Shown piece after piece: positions 13,401-24,300 of a DNA stretch of 64,000 nucleotides; the stretch's first letter is position 1; each line of letters begins with the position of its first letter. A program made the translations under genes and the position numbers. The notes below the pieces were generated by a model. It saw only the letters and a program-made list of their open reading frames with translations. It did no database searches and was not told the origin of the DNA. Origin of the DNA: Oxytricha trifallax (Eukaryota > Ciliophora > Spirotrichea > Sporadotrichida > Oxytrichidae); NCBI GenBank assembly GCA_000711775.1, contig ARYC01000785.1:1-64000 (forward strand), read 5' to 3'.

Positions 13401-16400
13401 AAGATAGAAGTAATTAGCTCCTGCAAGAGAATCAAGGTGACATGACCATGAGTTTTGACAATTTGTATAATAGTATGTTACATAATCAATTAAAGTGGGG
13501 CTAATTGAGCTTTTAAATGTTGTACCACTAAATTTATGACAACAGTAAGTTGAGTTTAAGCAGTTCACAGTATACTAATCAACATCAGTAAAAGTTGTAG
13601 AGCATGATGTACCATTTTAGAAATTTAATTATGGAAATATTCTAGCTACTCCATTATAATTTGTCGTTGAATTTTGAATAGTGTTAGTACAAGAAGTAGA
13701 AAAAGAACAGCCTATTGCAACTAAATGTGTGTGCTTAAAATCAGTTTTACAAGTCGTAGTCAATGTAGAGCAACTAATTTAATTGAAGTAGGATTAATTA
13801 AAATAATCTGGTCCGTATAATACTTGAGAGATGCAGTCTGTTGAACCTGTACAAACCAAAGCTAGCAATCCCATTTTACTGGTAGAGCTTGTTTAATCTA
13901 AAATGTAAGATGTACTTAACCCTGTTGATTACTTGATCCATATTTTATAATATATTGTGGTAACCCTGAAGATCCACATGAGAGACCTTGATTGGTAGGA
14001 CTAGTAATTGAAATTTAGCAATTAACTCCTTTTTCACAATTTACAACTACTCTTTCGGATTGTATAAAAGTAAGAATCGGACTATATCCTTCTGAAGCCA
14101 TGATTACATTCAATTAATTTTACTTTCACTAAGAGTAAATATTTTTATATATTTTTTATTGTAGTGGTATAGTGCTGTAGATGCAAACGTATTAGAAGCT
14201 TAATCAATAGTTCCAGTACATGATGTCACTTTCGTACAATTAACGATTTGATCTTTAGTAATAGTTGCAGTTACTTTACAACCAATGTTCAAGTTACAAT
14301 CAATTAAGGAAGTTGATTTAAAGGAAAGTTCACTCGTTGTCTACATTTCTTAATTTTCACTACTTTGTAAATTTATTTCACGCTTAGATGTTACTGTTTT
14401 ACATCCTACTATAAAACATTGATGGAAAAAGCATTTCATTAAATTATTTTTATGTAATTGTGAGAAGCTGATTTGAATGTTACTGTGCAACTTGTACCTG
14501 CAGTTATGCAAGTAAATTAAGAATTAGGAGATAATTCAAATTAGCCATAACAATTTGTTGCATTATCACAGTATGATTTGCATTTATTGATATTATAACA
14601 CTGATTATGACAATTTGATGAGTGCTAACATAAATTTTGACAACCGTCAGTTCAATTATATGATGGTGCACAACTTTAAACTGAAATGCCACATGCAGTA
14701 GAGTATCAGCAATCATTAAAATTTTTCATGTAACACTCTTCATAGATACCAGTATTGAAATAACAGCTATTAACTGTTGTCATCACAGCAGGCCTTATTT
14801 TATGATCAGAATAATTTAAATTATATTAATCAGATAAATAGTTATGCTTATCTTCTTCGAGACCAATTTAAAACAACAATGAATAATCACTATCTGAATC
14901 TTTTAACATTTATAAATCTACTGTCCATTTCCATGTAGTTCCCATATAAGTAGTATTAGTAAGAAGATCAGTTGAGTTTATGAAATTAAGCATGTAGTTA
15001 TTGCTTTAAGCCAAGTGAACATTTGAAAAAGAAGTATAGCTTACGCATGAATATGTACTTAAAGCAAGGACTTTTTCTTGTGTGCATGGATTAAGAGCAT
15101 AAGTTGGCTATGACCATGAATTGCCAATAGAACTTATATCTATAGGATTATTAGAGTTAAGACTATAGTCAAATAGCTGAGTGCCAAAGTTCTGTAATTC
15201 ATATAAAATTCTCCAGTAACCAATAAGGGCTGGCATAATCTATTTACTAAAATCAGTTTTTGATAATCTTATATAATTTGGATCAAATCTATATGTATCC
15301 CAAATCTTAATTTCAGAAATATAAGAACTAAAACAGCTACAACTTGTACAGCTCTAAACATATAATAGCTTTAAGGATGAAAAATCTTGACTTAAGGGTG
15401 ATGCATTCTATGAGAAGCATATCTTTGTTCTAAATCTTGTCAATGAATATCTCAAAAATTTAATTTAATGATTATCCTGAGCCTGAACTTTAAAATAAAT
15501 AAACTAATCGGAGCAAGCGCAACCATATTATATACACAACCTGGCCACACATTGAAAGTAAATGCATAAAACATCCATTAATTCAGAGTCAGAGGTGCTT
15601 CTCTCTTGTCATAGGAATTAGACTAAGTATTTCCATAGAAATTTGTGTAAACATAGTTCTAGGAGTTGTCTGTGAAAACTCGATCAGTTTATCCATTGAA
15701 TACTGCATTGAAAAATACAAATTAATATGTCGTTGGTAAGCTTTTTATATTGAACCAAAACTCAATAGATAAACCTTCTTCGTAGTCAGTAACCCTTTTG
15801 GGTGTGTTAATTTATAAGCCATTTTGATTTATCATTAAGTTTTTGATTAAGTATGAAGTATCTAGTGCTAACAGAAGTTATTGAAACAGCTGGGTTTATT
15901 TAATCTAAAACTGTGTCAGAAATCAAGCTTGAAGAAGCAGTTTAAAAGTTTACACAGTGCTCTCGATTATATGTGTAATCGTGAATCAAGTCTCCATTTA
16001 AAACTCTTTCAAATTTAAAATATCTCAGAAAGAGTAGTCGTCCGGATACTAAAGTAGAATTAGCGTTAAAATAATAATTAGATTACTTTAATTAATCAGC
16101 TTCTATATTAGCAGGAGTTATATATTTATTCCAGATTACAAAATGAGCGATATGCATTGTTATAGAATTAGATCCAAACTACAGATACGGTTGATATGCC
16201 TAAAACAGGGAATTTAGAAATATAGAAAATCAAGTAATAAAAAAGAATAACATATATCTTTGCGAGAGTATTAGCTTAGACAGAAACAGATGTGTCTAGA
16301 ATAAACTCGTGCAGTCCTGAGGATCAGACAGCAAGTTCCACATAATGCCAATTATTACTGATTATCGTCTAAGTAACTGAGGATGGATATGATAAGTCTT

Positions 16401-16772
16401 ATAATGCTTTTATATACACTTTAATTTTCATTAATTTATGATAGTTCGTGAATGTGATAAGTTGAGTATTAGCTTTGCTGAAAATCATAAATGTCCTATG
16501 TAACTCCACAATCGCTGAACCAGATGTAGGAGTAGCTTATTTATACCAAAATACCATAGAATATTCTGAGAATGAATGAATATATGGAGGCTTGCATCTA
16601 AGAGTTTTTCCACTTGATAATTACAGAACATCTTTATAGTTTTCTATAGTTCATTGATAAGTGATCAGTTAAAAATCAAACAATTATTTACTAACAGCTC
16701 TAGACTGAACAAACCGTTAAAATTATTGTTAAAATGTATATTGAAGTTAATTAAAGCAAGGTTTGCTCATTG
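3780..16772 (-). CDS. Giant LamG/Cys-repeat membrane protein gene, interrupted by elements A, B and E
   Basis: This is a minus-strand gene of about 13 kb in the ciliate code. Order from the N-terminus: a hydrophobic leader-like stretch (about 16,770-16,690); LamG modules (about 16,640-15,500, for example FWYKQATPTSGSAIVELHR, WHYVELAVWSSG, GLSIEFWFNIKSLPTTYQF, LNQWMFYAFTFNVWPGCVY); a long Cys-rich region (about 14,900-7,450) with units such as DCTNTQTCTIIIKNSTNVIL and CQNLCQHSSNCHNQC; further LamG-like sequence (about 6,540-4,450, for example ATPGTTLAELSIKN); a hydrophobic segment near 4,270; and a charged tail to about 3,780. The Cys units recur every 20-25 residues, suggesting a solenoid-like surface protein. 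Excising elements A and B rejoins the frame exactly. A TGA near 16,650 and some one-base shifts remain. Introns and IESs were not all resolved. That it is one gene is an inference from strand, theme and continuity. Confidence 0.65.
6538..7418. mobile_element. Element A: TIR element with its own ORF, inside the giant gene
   Basis: Inverted repeats of about 70 bp lie at about 6,543-6,615 and 7,340-7,413 and share ACAAATAGGTAAAATTAGAT. The element is flanked by a 5-bp direct repeat ATAAT (6538-6542 and 7414-7418). Removing 6543-7418 (876 bp, a multiple of three) joins the host minus-strand frame as LSYTGKAYYGQANLLDAACY with no stop. So this behaves as a transposon-derived IES. The interior is much less AT-rich than the arms and carries a plus-strand ORF, opposite to the host gene. 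The family is not one I recognise. Confidence 0.85.
6701..7266 (+). CDS. ORF carried by element A, Pro/Gln/Asn-rich with Cys clusters
   Basis: From ATG 6701 the frame is free of TGA beyond 7,266 (TAA and TAG are Gln). It encodes at least 188 residues. Visible features: a Pro-rich start with a CEC motif (MPPPRCECASLEP, about residue 15), a Thr-rich run, a charged helix (TEEQLKKALLEDKIENAERN), a CICCDC cluster near residue 110, a Gln/Asn run, and PPLSPQDWSTQCNVCAQS near residue 150. The spaced Cys pairs suggest metal binding; a LITAF-type zinc ribbon was considered but the second half of the motif is not evident. GTAAGT at about 6,937 could be a 5' splice site. No transposase catalytic triad is visible. 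The end is uncertain because the frame stays open into the right inverted repeat. Confidence 0.55.
8488..9453. mobile_element. Element B: foldback element, TGTTCCG family
   Basis: A 954-bp element at 8494-9447 is almost entirely two inverted arms of about 440 bp meeting near 8,975. The ends are TGTTCCGCCCGAGATC and its complement. The outer 90 bp of each arm are rich in C on one side and G on the other; the interior is AT-rich. It is flanked by a 6-bp direct repeat AATATG (8488-8493, 9448-9453). Removal of the element and one repeat rejoins the giant gene on the minus strand as SFDGIHIHCSDNTLLC, which keeps the Cys spacing. The arms have visibly diverged, so this insertion is older than element C of the same family at 46,098. 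Short ORFs in the arms are mirror images and probably not genes. Confidence 0.88.
10240..10500. other. AT-rich gap within the giant gene
   Basis: This stretch of about 260 bp has no reading frame that matches the Cys-repeat theme on either side and is nearly all A and T. It may be an IES or an intron. No clear flanking direct repeat was found. Confidence 0.4.
11648..12438. mobile_element. Element E: long inverted-repeat element
   Basis: Two arms of about 390 bp (11,648-12,040 and 12,045-12,438) mirror each other, starting ATAAAGCGAATTAAGTG on each side and meeting in an AT-rich centre. The arms share landmarks such as CATCCCGAGATCGGTGCTCT and GATAATGAAGATGAAAACCG. They differ by a few substitutions and small indels, for example at 11,868-11,880 against 12,210-12,230. 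It lies within the span of the giant gene beside an AT-rich non-coding stretch (12,440-12,950), so frame restoration could not be tested. A TA target is possible. It is unrelated by sequence to A, B, D, F or G. Confidence 0.8.
12439..12950. other. AT-rich non-coding stretch next to element E
   Basis: I see no coding-like frame here on either strand. Cys-rich coding sequence of the giant gene resumes at about 12,960. It may be part of a larger eliminated segment with element E. Confidence 0.4.
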
Positions 16773-16774
16773 AA

Positions 16775-17317
16775 ACTAGAAAGGGGATTTATTGCTTGAA
16801 GGCTAAGTTTATTATTTATAGTTTTTCCACATCATTTAAATATTAAAATTATAATAGATATTGTTAATGATTTACTTTTAGACTCATATAATTATTGTAA
16901 AATTCTATAATTAGACTCATAATAGCAAAGTTATGTAAAATTCGCGATTGTAATATATCGGTGACATTACTTATCTAAATTCAAATGGTATATTCAATAT
17001 GAATTTAATTTATTGCTATTTTTAGATTAATGATTAATTAAAAATGTTGTTTTTTTTATTTAATTAACAAAAAAGTATTAGTTTAATTTATTTTATAAAT
17101 AATAACTTGTTATTAATAATATATTTATTGATTTGGTATATTAAAGATTTTTTTATATATTTTAGTTTGCTATTATATTTTTTTAAAAAAAGTAAATCAA
17201 AGATATAAAAAAATATATAATAGCACAAAGCCACCTAAATTTATAAACTTGAGGTTTATAATCTTTGATTAAAATCATTTCAAATTCACAACTTCCTAAA
17301 TTTTTGGAAATAGAATC
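16775..17317. promoter_or_regulatory. Intergenic region between divergent genes
   Basis: This AT-rich stretch of about 540 bp lies between the putative start of the giant minus-strand gene and the citrate synthase start at 17,318. Both genes point away from it, so promoters are expected here, but no motif can be named. It contains a small inverted repeat around 17,130-17,225 (TAAAAAGATATTTTAGTTT-like and AAATATATAATAGC-like arms). Confidence 0.35.
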
Positions 17318-18875
17318 ATGCAAAGACTTTCAATCTTTAACAACCAATTCGAAGCTGCCTTAACCGCTGCTGAGGCTGCCACAGCAACCAAGAAGGACTC
17401 ACTTACTGTTCTCGACAACAGAACTGGTGTGATATTATGATTTATGAAAACAATGCTTATAAATTTAATATAGGAAAGCCTTACGAGCTTCAAATCAAGG
17501 ACGGTGCTATCAATGCCACTGACCTATGAAAGATTAAAGATTCTAAGGGAGAAGTCACTAGATCATATGATCCAGCTTACATGAACACAGTCAACTGCGT
17601 GACTTAAAGTATCAATGTCATTTCATAATATCTCATATCTTTTTAACGCCATATCTTACTGAGCTTTTTATAGGTTTCCAAGATTTCATATATTGATGGA
17701 GACAAGGGAATCCTTGAATACAGAGGTTATCCAATTGAGCAACTCAAGACTTTCACTAAGAAGTATGTTTATTTATAAAAGATTTAATCATCATTTTAGA
17801 GTGATGACGCATTCATCTTACCACGATGGTCTTAAAAAATTTATTAAGGCATTCATACACGACTCTCACCTAATGGGTATGATGTCAACGCTTATGGCTG
17901 CTATGTCAACATTATACCCAGAAGCTAACCCAGCTTACGTTGGTGCTAATGTGTACAAGGATAAGAAGGAGAGAAATTAGACTTTTATAGAATCTTGGGA
18001 TGCGCCCCAGCAGTTGCCGCTGCATGTTACAGACACAAACTTGGTATCCCAATTAACAAACCCAATGAAAATCTTGGTTACGTTGAGAACTTCTTGTATA
18101 TGATGGATAAGCATGTTACTGACAATGATTACAAGCCACACCCATAGATTACCAAGGCACTGGAAATCTTATTCATCCTCCACGCTGAGCACGAACTTAA
18201 CTGCTCTACTGCCCCCATTAGACACATGACTTCATCATAATCTGTTATTTACACATCATTAGCTGGAGCTATTACAGCTCTCTATGGTACAAGACATGGT
18301 GGTGCCAATGAGGCAGTGCTAAGAATGCTTGAGCAAATTGGAAGCAAAGAGAACATCCCTAAATTTATTCAAGATGTGAAAGACAGAAAGAAGATTCTTA
18401 TGGGATTCGATCACAGAGTTTACAAGAAATATGATCCAAGAGCAACAATTGTTAAAACACTGCTGAGGAAGTTTTCAAGATTGTAGGAAAAGAACCAATA
18501 ATTGAAATTGCTAAGGTTCTTGAGAAAATTGCTCTCAGTGATGAGTATTTCGTTAAGAGAAAGTTCTATCCCAACGTAGATTTCTACTCAGGTGTTATCT
18601 ATAAGGCTCTTGGCATCCCAACTGATATGTTTACTGTTCTTTTCACTCTACCAAGAATCGCAGGCTGGTTAGCTCACTCGAATGAATTTATTGATGACCC
18701 AGTAAACAACATCGTAAGACCAAGACAAATCTACTAGGGTTACACCAAGAAAGACTACGTCCCATCAGATCAAAGAAAGCAACAAGTTGAATACGACTTG
18801 CAATATAACATTGAGACTCACTTTATTATAAGAGAAGCTTCATAAGACTATTCAAAGACCCACAGAAAGCAATGA
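17318..18875 (+). pseudogene. Citrate synthase, germline pseudogene
   Basis: Recognisable citrate synthase from ATG 17,318 to TGA 18,873. Motifs: [104 protein letters not shown] and [12 protein letters not shown], covering the His and Asp active-site regions. Three short GT...AG introns fit at 17,427-17,473, 17,599-17,673 and 17,763-17,799. Lesions: a TGA at 17,527-17,529 where the family has Gly (NATDLxKIKD); about 25 residues missing after YPIEQL (17,740-17,750); a frameshift near 17,975; an extra base near 18,460. Retained introns rule out a processed copy. The enzyme condenses acetyl-CoA and oxaloacetate. The divergence of lesions argues for a non-functional paralogue rather than the source of the macronuclear gene. 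Confidence 0.92.
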
Positions 18876-18879
18876 TCCT

Positions 18880-19190
18880 ATATTTTTCTAGCCCATAAAA
18901 TTTACAAAAAAGTCAACTTGACTAAGAATATCAAATTTCTAATATCAATTGTTTCATTTGATTCATTACTTAATGGTTAAGAATAGAATATGAATAGTTA
19001 AAACTATAATTTGAAATATTTCTGATAATGGATTTAAAATAATTATAAATACCAAAGAATAGTGTTGGATTACGAAATTTAAAGTAAATTTAACTTAGAA
19101 AATCCTCCCATCTTTCTGACGAAACTTAACTCCAACAAGGCAAAGAAATTAATTAGACATTTCATAGAATTATGATTATAGAGTGGGAAA
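18880..19190. other. AT-rich spacer after citrate synthase
   Basis: About 310 bp with no coherent frame in the ciliate code. Probably intergenic; no regulatory motif recognised. Confidence 0.35.
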
Positions 19191-20995
19191 AATGTCGTAG
19201 CAATTTTCATATCAAGAATCATCTTCTCAGAAAAAACAATCAAAATAAGTATAATTTTAAATCATAATTAAGTGGATAATCACCCTATTTACCAGATATA
19301 GGAAATACCAGTAGTTTATCAATGAGCAAGGAAAGCACAACGAAATCCATTACAAATATTATTAGAGCTAATATAAATAAAAAATAAAAAATTCACGACA
19401 ATTTAAGAAGATATGTTGCTTCAAACATAATTATTAAATAAAATGAATATACCAACTTCAATAATAATGATATGATTAATTTACAATAATAAATTGGTGG
19501 CGATCTGAGCAGCATAAACATACTATGAGCCCAGTAGTAGCAATAATAGTAATAACCTTAAATGGTTAGAAATTTTTATTACAATAATTTCGATTTGTTT
19601 AGAGTGTGTAATAATGACATTTCATTCACAAATTAGTCTTTAAAATAGCAAGAATAAACCAATTCTACAAATTCTAAGAAAGTAACTGAGAGATATTCCT
19701 CTCAAACTTTGCATAAAAATCATTAGAAACCCTCATAAGAAGAATATAAAGGTGAGATTTAAGAGATTTACCAAGAAAAAATGAGAGTATAAGAGAGCAT
19801 GAAACTATAAATTGATAAAAATAGACTTCTAAATCGGAAGTCTTCGAAAAATCACATTTTAACATGCCACTAGAAAAAGTAGTCTGTTCATGAGGGTTTG
19901 AATAAAAATAAGATAGAGATTTCCCAAATATAAGCGATGAGAACTATAAATAAGAAAATAGAAGAAGTAGTAATAAGAAAGTTTCAATGTGTCAACTGAT
20001 GAAATATACAAAAAGAATAAGACTTAATTTTAATCTGTAGACTAACAGCAAAATTCTTCATCAAAGTAAGAATTAAAGATAAATTGGCAATGCTTTATAA
20101 CCAAAAAGAGAAAGTAAGATCAGAAATGCTGCTTAATAACTACAATCCAAATTAAGAAATAGCTTTGAGGAATCCAAATTCAAGTATATAGAATAATAAG
20201 TAGAGGTTTGATGACTACTAAATGCCATTTATAGTGAGCAAAAGTATCAACGTTAGTGATGTCAATAGTGTAATTGGCTTGCAGGTTTCACCAAAGAGAA
20301 AATATCTTTATTAATAAATTGTTGATAAAAGCATAGGAAGTCTATCTTCTACCATTAACACATCTTCATTGTTGTAGAATCAATAGAAGTTAACTGATCT
20401 ATAATATGAAAATAGATAAAGTCATATGGTACTTAAAAATATTTTATTTTTTATGCCAAAAGTAAAGAGATCTGCAAGAGGCTTAGGATAAATTAAAAGC
20501 AAAATAAAACTTGGAAACTACAGTAGTTTCAATATAAATGAAAGTAACAACTAAAATGGAGCTTTAAACATTAGAAAAAATAGAATAAAACCTTAATAAT
20601 TATCTGATCTGACTTAAAAACCATAATAAAATCATTCTTTTGGGACAACTCCCATTAAAAAATTCATAAAAAAAAAGATCTAGTGAATTTATCAGTAAAC
20701 ATTGAATCCAATATTTCTACTCTCTAGAAAGTGTCTCTTTAAAATAAAAATCTTCAAAATTAAATCACTAAATAATCCACTTCTTACATGAATCCTTAAA
20801 CTCTGAAAGTTTATAAGAATTTTACTAAACGCTTGCATTTTAGTAGGAGGTCATTTATGATATCAAGTCCAATACTGATTCTTGTCTTTGATAATATGAT
20901 GGGAGAGTTCATTGAAAATTCGGGAAATCTCACTGAATTATATGTGAGGAAAGATCTTGTGAATGGCTTGAATGAGTTATGTTAGGACTTTTAGA
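19190..20995 (+). pseudogene. Gln/Asn/Ser-rich protein gene, broken
   Basis: Plus-strand frames in the ciliate code give a low-complexity, Lys/Ser/Gln-rich protein that I do not recognise. Pieces in order: MSQQFSYQESSSQKKQSK (from 19,190); PDIGNTSSLSMSKESTTKSI and NEYTNFNNNDMINLQQQ (19,300-19,500); a Gln run then NFYYNNFDLFRVCNND; ESKIRNAAQQLQSKLRNSFE; SKSINVSDVNSVIGLQVSPK (20,220-20,300); SARGLGQIKSKIKLGNYSSF; and a final LTELYVRKDLVNGLNELCQD (20,935-20,990). An in-frame TGA lies at about 19,527 before the Gln run, and several one-base frame changes occur. Coding character is clear from the frame-specific TAA/TAG use, but as it stands no full protein is encoded. Confidence 0.6.
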
Positions 20996-20999
20996 TTTA

Positions 21000-21860
21000 T
21001 CAAAATTAGTTTTTATAATTGAGTTGTAGAAATAAATGCATTACATATATTATAGTTACTAGTTGAGTATTAATATAGACCTATTGATGAATCAAATTCA
21101 ATTAATATTAAGGAATAAAAATGTTCATTATTAATTATATGTTAGAAAGTTTCTTTGTTTATTATCAATCATCTTTTTATGACTGTATTACTGATATGTA
21201 TATATAAATAATCTTTTAGTATAATAAATAGTGAATATATTACATTGATTATTTCGAGTAGTAAAATTTAGTCATAAAGTTAGTTAATTTTAAATAATTT
21301 CTGTACTCTTTTTATTTCTGATCTAGAATCCTTGATTAATAGAAATAGATATAATTAAGATAATTTAAATAGTTTAATTTATACTTTAAATCATATCTAT
21401 CAGAAAAGTAAAAATATTTAGTTCATTTTTTATAAAATTAATGATAATCACAAAAAATTTATATTATTGTTAAATATAAAAGATAATTACTATGATGAAT
21501 GGTATTAATATTGTGTTAAACATTCATTTAAAAAGTGGGGCAAAAGTAAGAAAAATTTGCTACTTTTGCCCCTCTAATTTTCAACATTATACAAATCCAA
21601 ATTTCTCTAAAATTTTTTATCTATTATAAACAATTTCAACCAAATATTACCTATATTAAAGTTTGAATATATATTTCTACAACTCACTTATAAAAGCTAA
21701 TTTTGATAATTGTTATCTACTCAAATTCTCTAATTCGAATGATGAATAGAAAGTAAAATTTATAGTTTATAATTTGATGAAAAGAAAAGTTCATATTGAT
21801 GGGGCCTACAAAGCTATTAACAATAAGTCAATATACTGTATAATAAATAAACATTTGATC
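21000..21860. other. AT-rich intergenic stretch
   Basis: No coherent frame on either strand apart from short shadows. A short complementary pair (GTGGGGCAAAAGTA at 21,534 and TACTTTTGCCCC at 21,560) can form a hairpin that would follow the gene at 20,995 at a distance. Confidence 0.4.
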
Positions 21861-22816
21861 TTAAGTCTAGTTTAATCTAATTTGCTATATCTATAACTAA
21901 ATATTTACTGATTTCTAAATCACAGACATTATAAAACAATCTGCTATTGTCTGCCCTTATTATTCTGAACATGGCGATTAAGTAATACATTCCTACTAGG
22001 ATTATGGTGAATTACACACCATGTTTAATAATATCTGTATTCGAGAAGATTTTACTTAGTTTGATAAAATACCTTTGCAAATTATAGTTCCACACATCAA
22101 AAGTAAAAGAGGAGTGAGTTTTATGGATATTGCCAAATTTATTACTAGGATATTAGTTGTTAATTAAGTTAATAAAAAATCAGGAGTAATAGAAGCTTTT
22201 GGTGCATTAAAATTTTAAAAAAAGCGCTAGACTATAGAATTCTACAAAACGCTAGACTATAGAATTCTACATTTGTGAGACTTAGAAACTTGGATTTGAG
22301 TATATGATCTCGCATCAAATCTTGCTATACTAGAAAATAGACATGAGTAAGATAGAATTCTATATCTCTTATAAAGATCAATTGCAGTAGCAGTAGTAAA
22401 AGCAATAATCTACAATTGAGTAGTTGCCTAATTCAATTTAAAATCAGTATAGCAAAATTTTAAGGGAACTAAGATCAAATAATGAAAAAATGCGCTAAAT
22501 TAGGCTTCAACATATAGTCTAGTATTATAGGAGAATGTCAAAAGCAAACAGAGATATTAGGAGAGATTTAATCAGATAGCAGCAAGGCATTGCTGAAAGC
22601 TTTGGCAAAGTAATGAGAAACATTGAGATTGACCAATAAAACGATCATGATTAAATTGTGGCGAAAGTCTAAAGTGAAGTCAATCATAAGTTTATAGTTA
22701 TGAGATAACCTAGAAACAGAAACTAAGATCACATTACATTAGAAAAATTAGATTAAATGATAATTAAATGTCAAAACCTTAACATAATTGATTGGCTTTC
22801 TAAAAGACCTAAATGA
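21860..22816 (+). CDS. Unrecognised protein gene split by a 21-bp direct repeat
   Basis: The frame is open from about 21,860 to TGA 22,814 if one copy of the direct repeat at 22,226-22,271 is removed. Before the repeat it reads AIVCPYYSEHGDQVIHSYQD, PLQIIVPHIKSKRGVSFMDI and KSGVIEAFGALKF. After it: QKIDMSKIEFYISYKDQLQ, a Gln run, ILRELRSNNEKMRQIRLQHI, DLIRQQQGIAESFGKVMRN and IIDWLSKRPK. The first half looks globular, the second helical and basic. No family was recognised. No ATG is seen at the open-frame start, so the 5' end may lie in another exon or another macronuclear-destined segment. Free of TGA otherwise, so this may be a real gene segment. Confidence 0.65.
22226..22271 (+). repeat. 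21-bp direct repeat with 4-bp spacer (pointer-like)
   Basis: GCTAGACTATAGAATTCTAC plus A occurs at 22,226-22,246 and again at 22,251-22,271, separated by AAAC. Dropping one copy and the spacer (25 bp) puts upstream and downstream frames in register (KKRQTIEFY then ICETQKLGFE). This is the layout of a pointer flanking a minimal IES. A simple tandem duplication would look the same. Confidence 0.75.
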
Positions 22817-22884
22817 ACATATATTACAATTGTCATTAAATTAAATTTACAGAACTAAATATAATCAAAATTTTAGGCTTATAT

Positions 22885-24300
22885 AAATGTATCAATAAAA
22901 TCTGCTAAATTTGGAATGACTCCAGAATTCTTTGATTATGTTAGTGTCTGACTTTCTTTAGCAATAGTTTCCTTCTTCTTCTGATTAATGCCACTATTTG
23001 CGATTATTGCTGATGTGTTTGTCTCTTATTTTGGTGATTTGTTACTTTGTTTTGAAGTAGTACCTGGCTGAGATAAGTACTAAGCATGATTGCTAGTGAT
23101 ATGCTAAGTTTCAATTTCTCTTGGGCTTTTATTGTTCTTCAGTAGAGTTTGAGACTTTATATTTGAGGATGATGATTGTGTTTTTGAATGTAACTGTGAA
23201 TTCTCTTTTACTTTCTAATGTTGGCTCGACATATAATTTTCTTGAGCAGTTTATCTATTTGGAGTGGGTTATAGTTGCATATTCTATTATGCTTTAACAT
23301 CTTGGGTCAGAGTCTTTTCTTAAGTCTTTTTCTAAAGATTATTTTACTGACCAATTTCAATAAAACAAATTAAAATACTACTCAGGTCTTGTTGATAATT
23401 TCGGTCTGATGTTATTATTTATGTTATCTTTGACTTTTGCTTGTTGCTTATTTGAATATTGCCTTTCTAATGGCCTAGTTTATGATTTATCCTACTAATA
23501 ATGCTAATAATTTTTTGGTTGAGGTTTTGTATAAAATCTATTCCAAGCAGTAATAGTTGGAGTCTACTGTTGCATTGCTAGATAAATAATCTTCATTCTT
23601 GCTAACTTGAGCTTGTGTTTGAGGACTACTATTTTTACCACTTAAAGAAGCTGATGCCAAGTTTTGAGATTTTGGTGATAGAATTTAGTTCTTCGATTTG
23701 GTGTTTTAGTTTCTATTCATATTATTATTTGGTGTTTATAGTAAAATACTCTCATTAATAGAAGTCAAAAACTTCACACTTTCTTTTTTTAAGCAGCTCT
23801 GTGGTCCCTAGGTGAAGACTTATTTTACAAATCATTATCTTCTTTTCTTTGAGTAGACATTTGAGAGTGGTGAGTTGATGACTTATCTGAAATATCTCCC
23901 TGACTATTAAGACTAGCAAAACTTTTACTGTTTTTCTGTGGCACTTCTTTCATATTCTTAAAGAATAGATGAAATTTTAAGTAATTTGTAAGATTAGGCA
24001 ACTGACGGAGTTTTATTTGGTGCAGCTTCCTGAAATTAAATGTAATTATTATTCTTAGGTAAAAATGGATTTGCCAAAGACAACTTTAACTCTCTCATAT
24101 TTTATACCTCTTAATCCAAATTAGAATATTCTTGTTAGTTTGATAATACATTTTGTACTTATTATAGAATTTCATCGGCGAAATTAGGAAATAGACCTTT
24201 TTGCAACGCAACTGAATCTAACTCTGATGAACATTTTTAACCATTAAAATGATTATAATTCTAATAAAATATTAATAGCAGATTTTGAGCTTTAGAGACT
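22885..24300 (-). CDS. Ser/Gln/Asn-rich protein gene
   Basis: The minus strand reads, from the 5' side: SELDSVALQKGLFPNFADEI, LSNQQEYSNLDQEVQNMREL, SLANPFLPKNNNYIQFQEAA, NKTPS, then a likely 47-nt intron (GTTGCC...TTTAAG), then MKEVPQKNSKSFASLNSQGD, STHHSQMSTQRKEDNDLQNK, NTKSKNQILSPKSQNLASAS, FYTKPQPKNYQHYQQDKSQT and QQAKVKDNINNNIRP. It is disordered-looking and dense in TAA/TAG glutamines. At least two frame changes occur (about 23,780 and 23,530). No family recognised. It is divergent from the gene starting at about 24,420, leaving about 120 bp between them for both promoters. Confidence 0.55.

Noticed and set aside
17318..18875. Citrate synthase as a processed retrocopy
   Set aside because: Three introns are retained.
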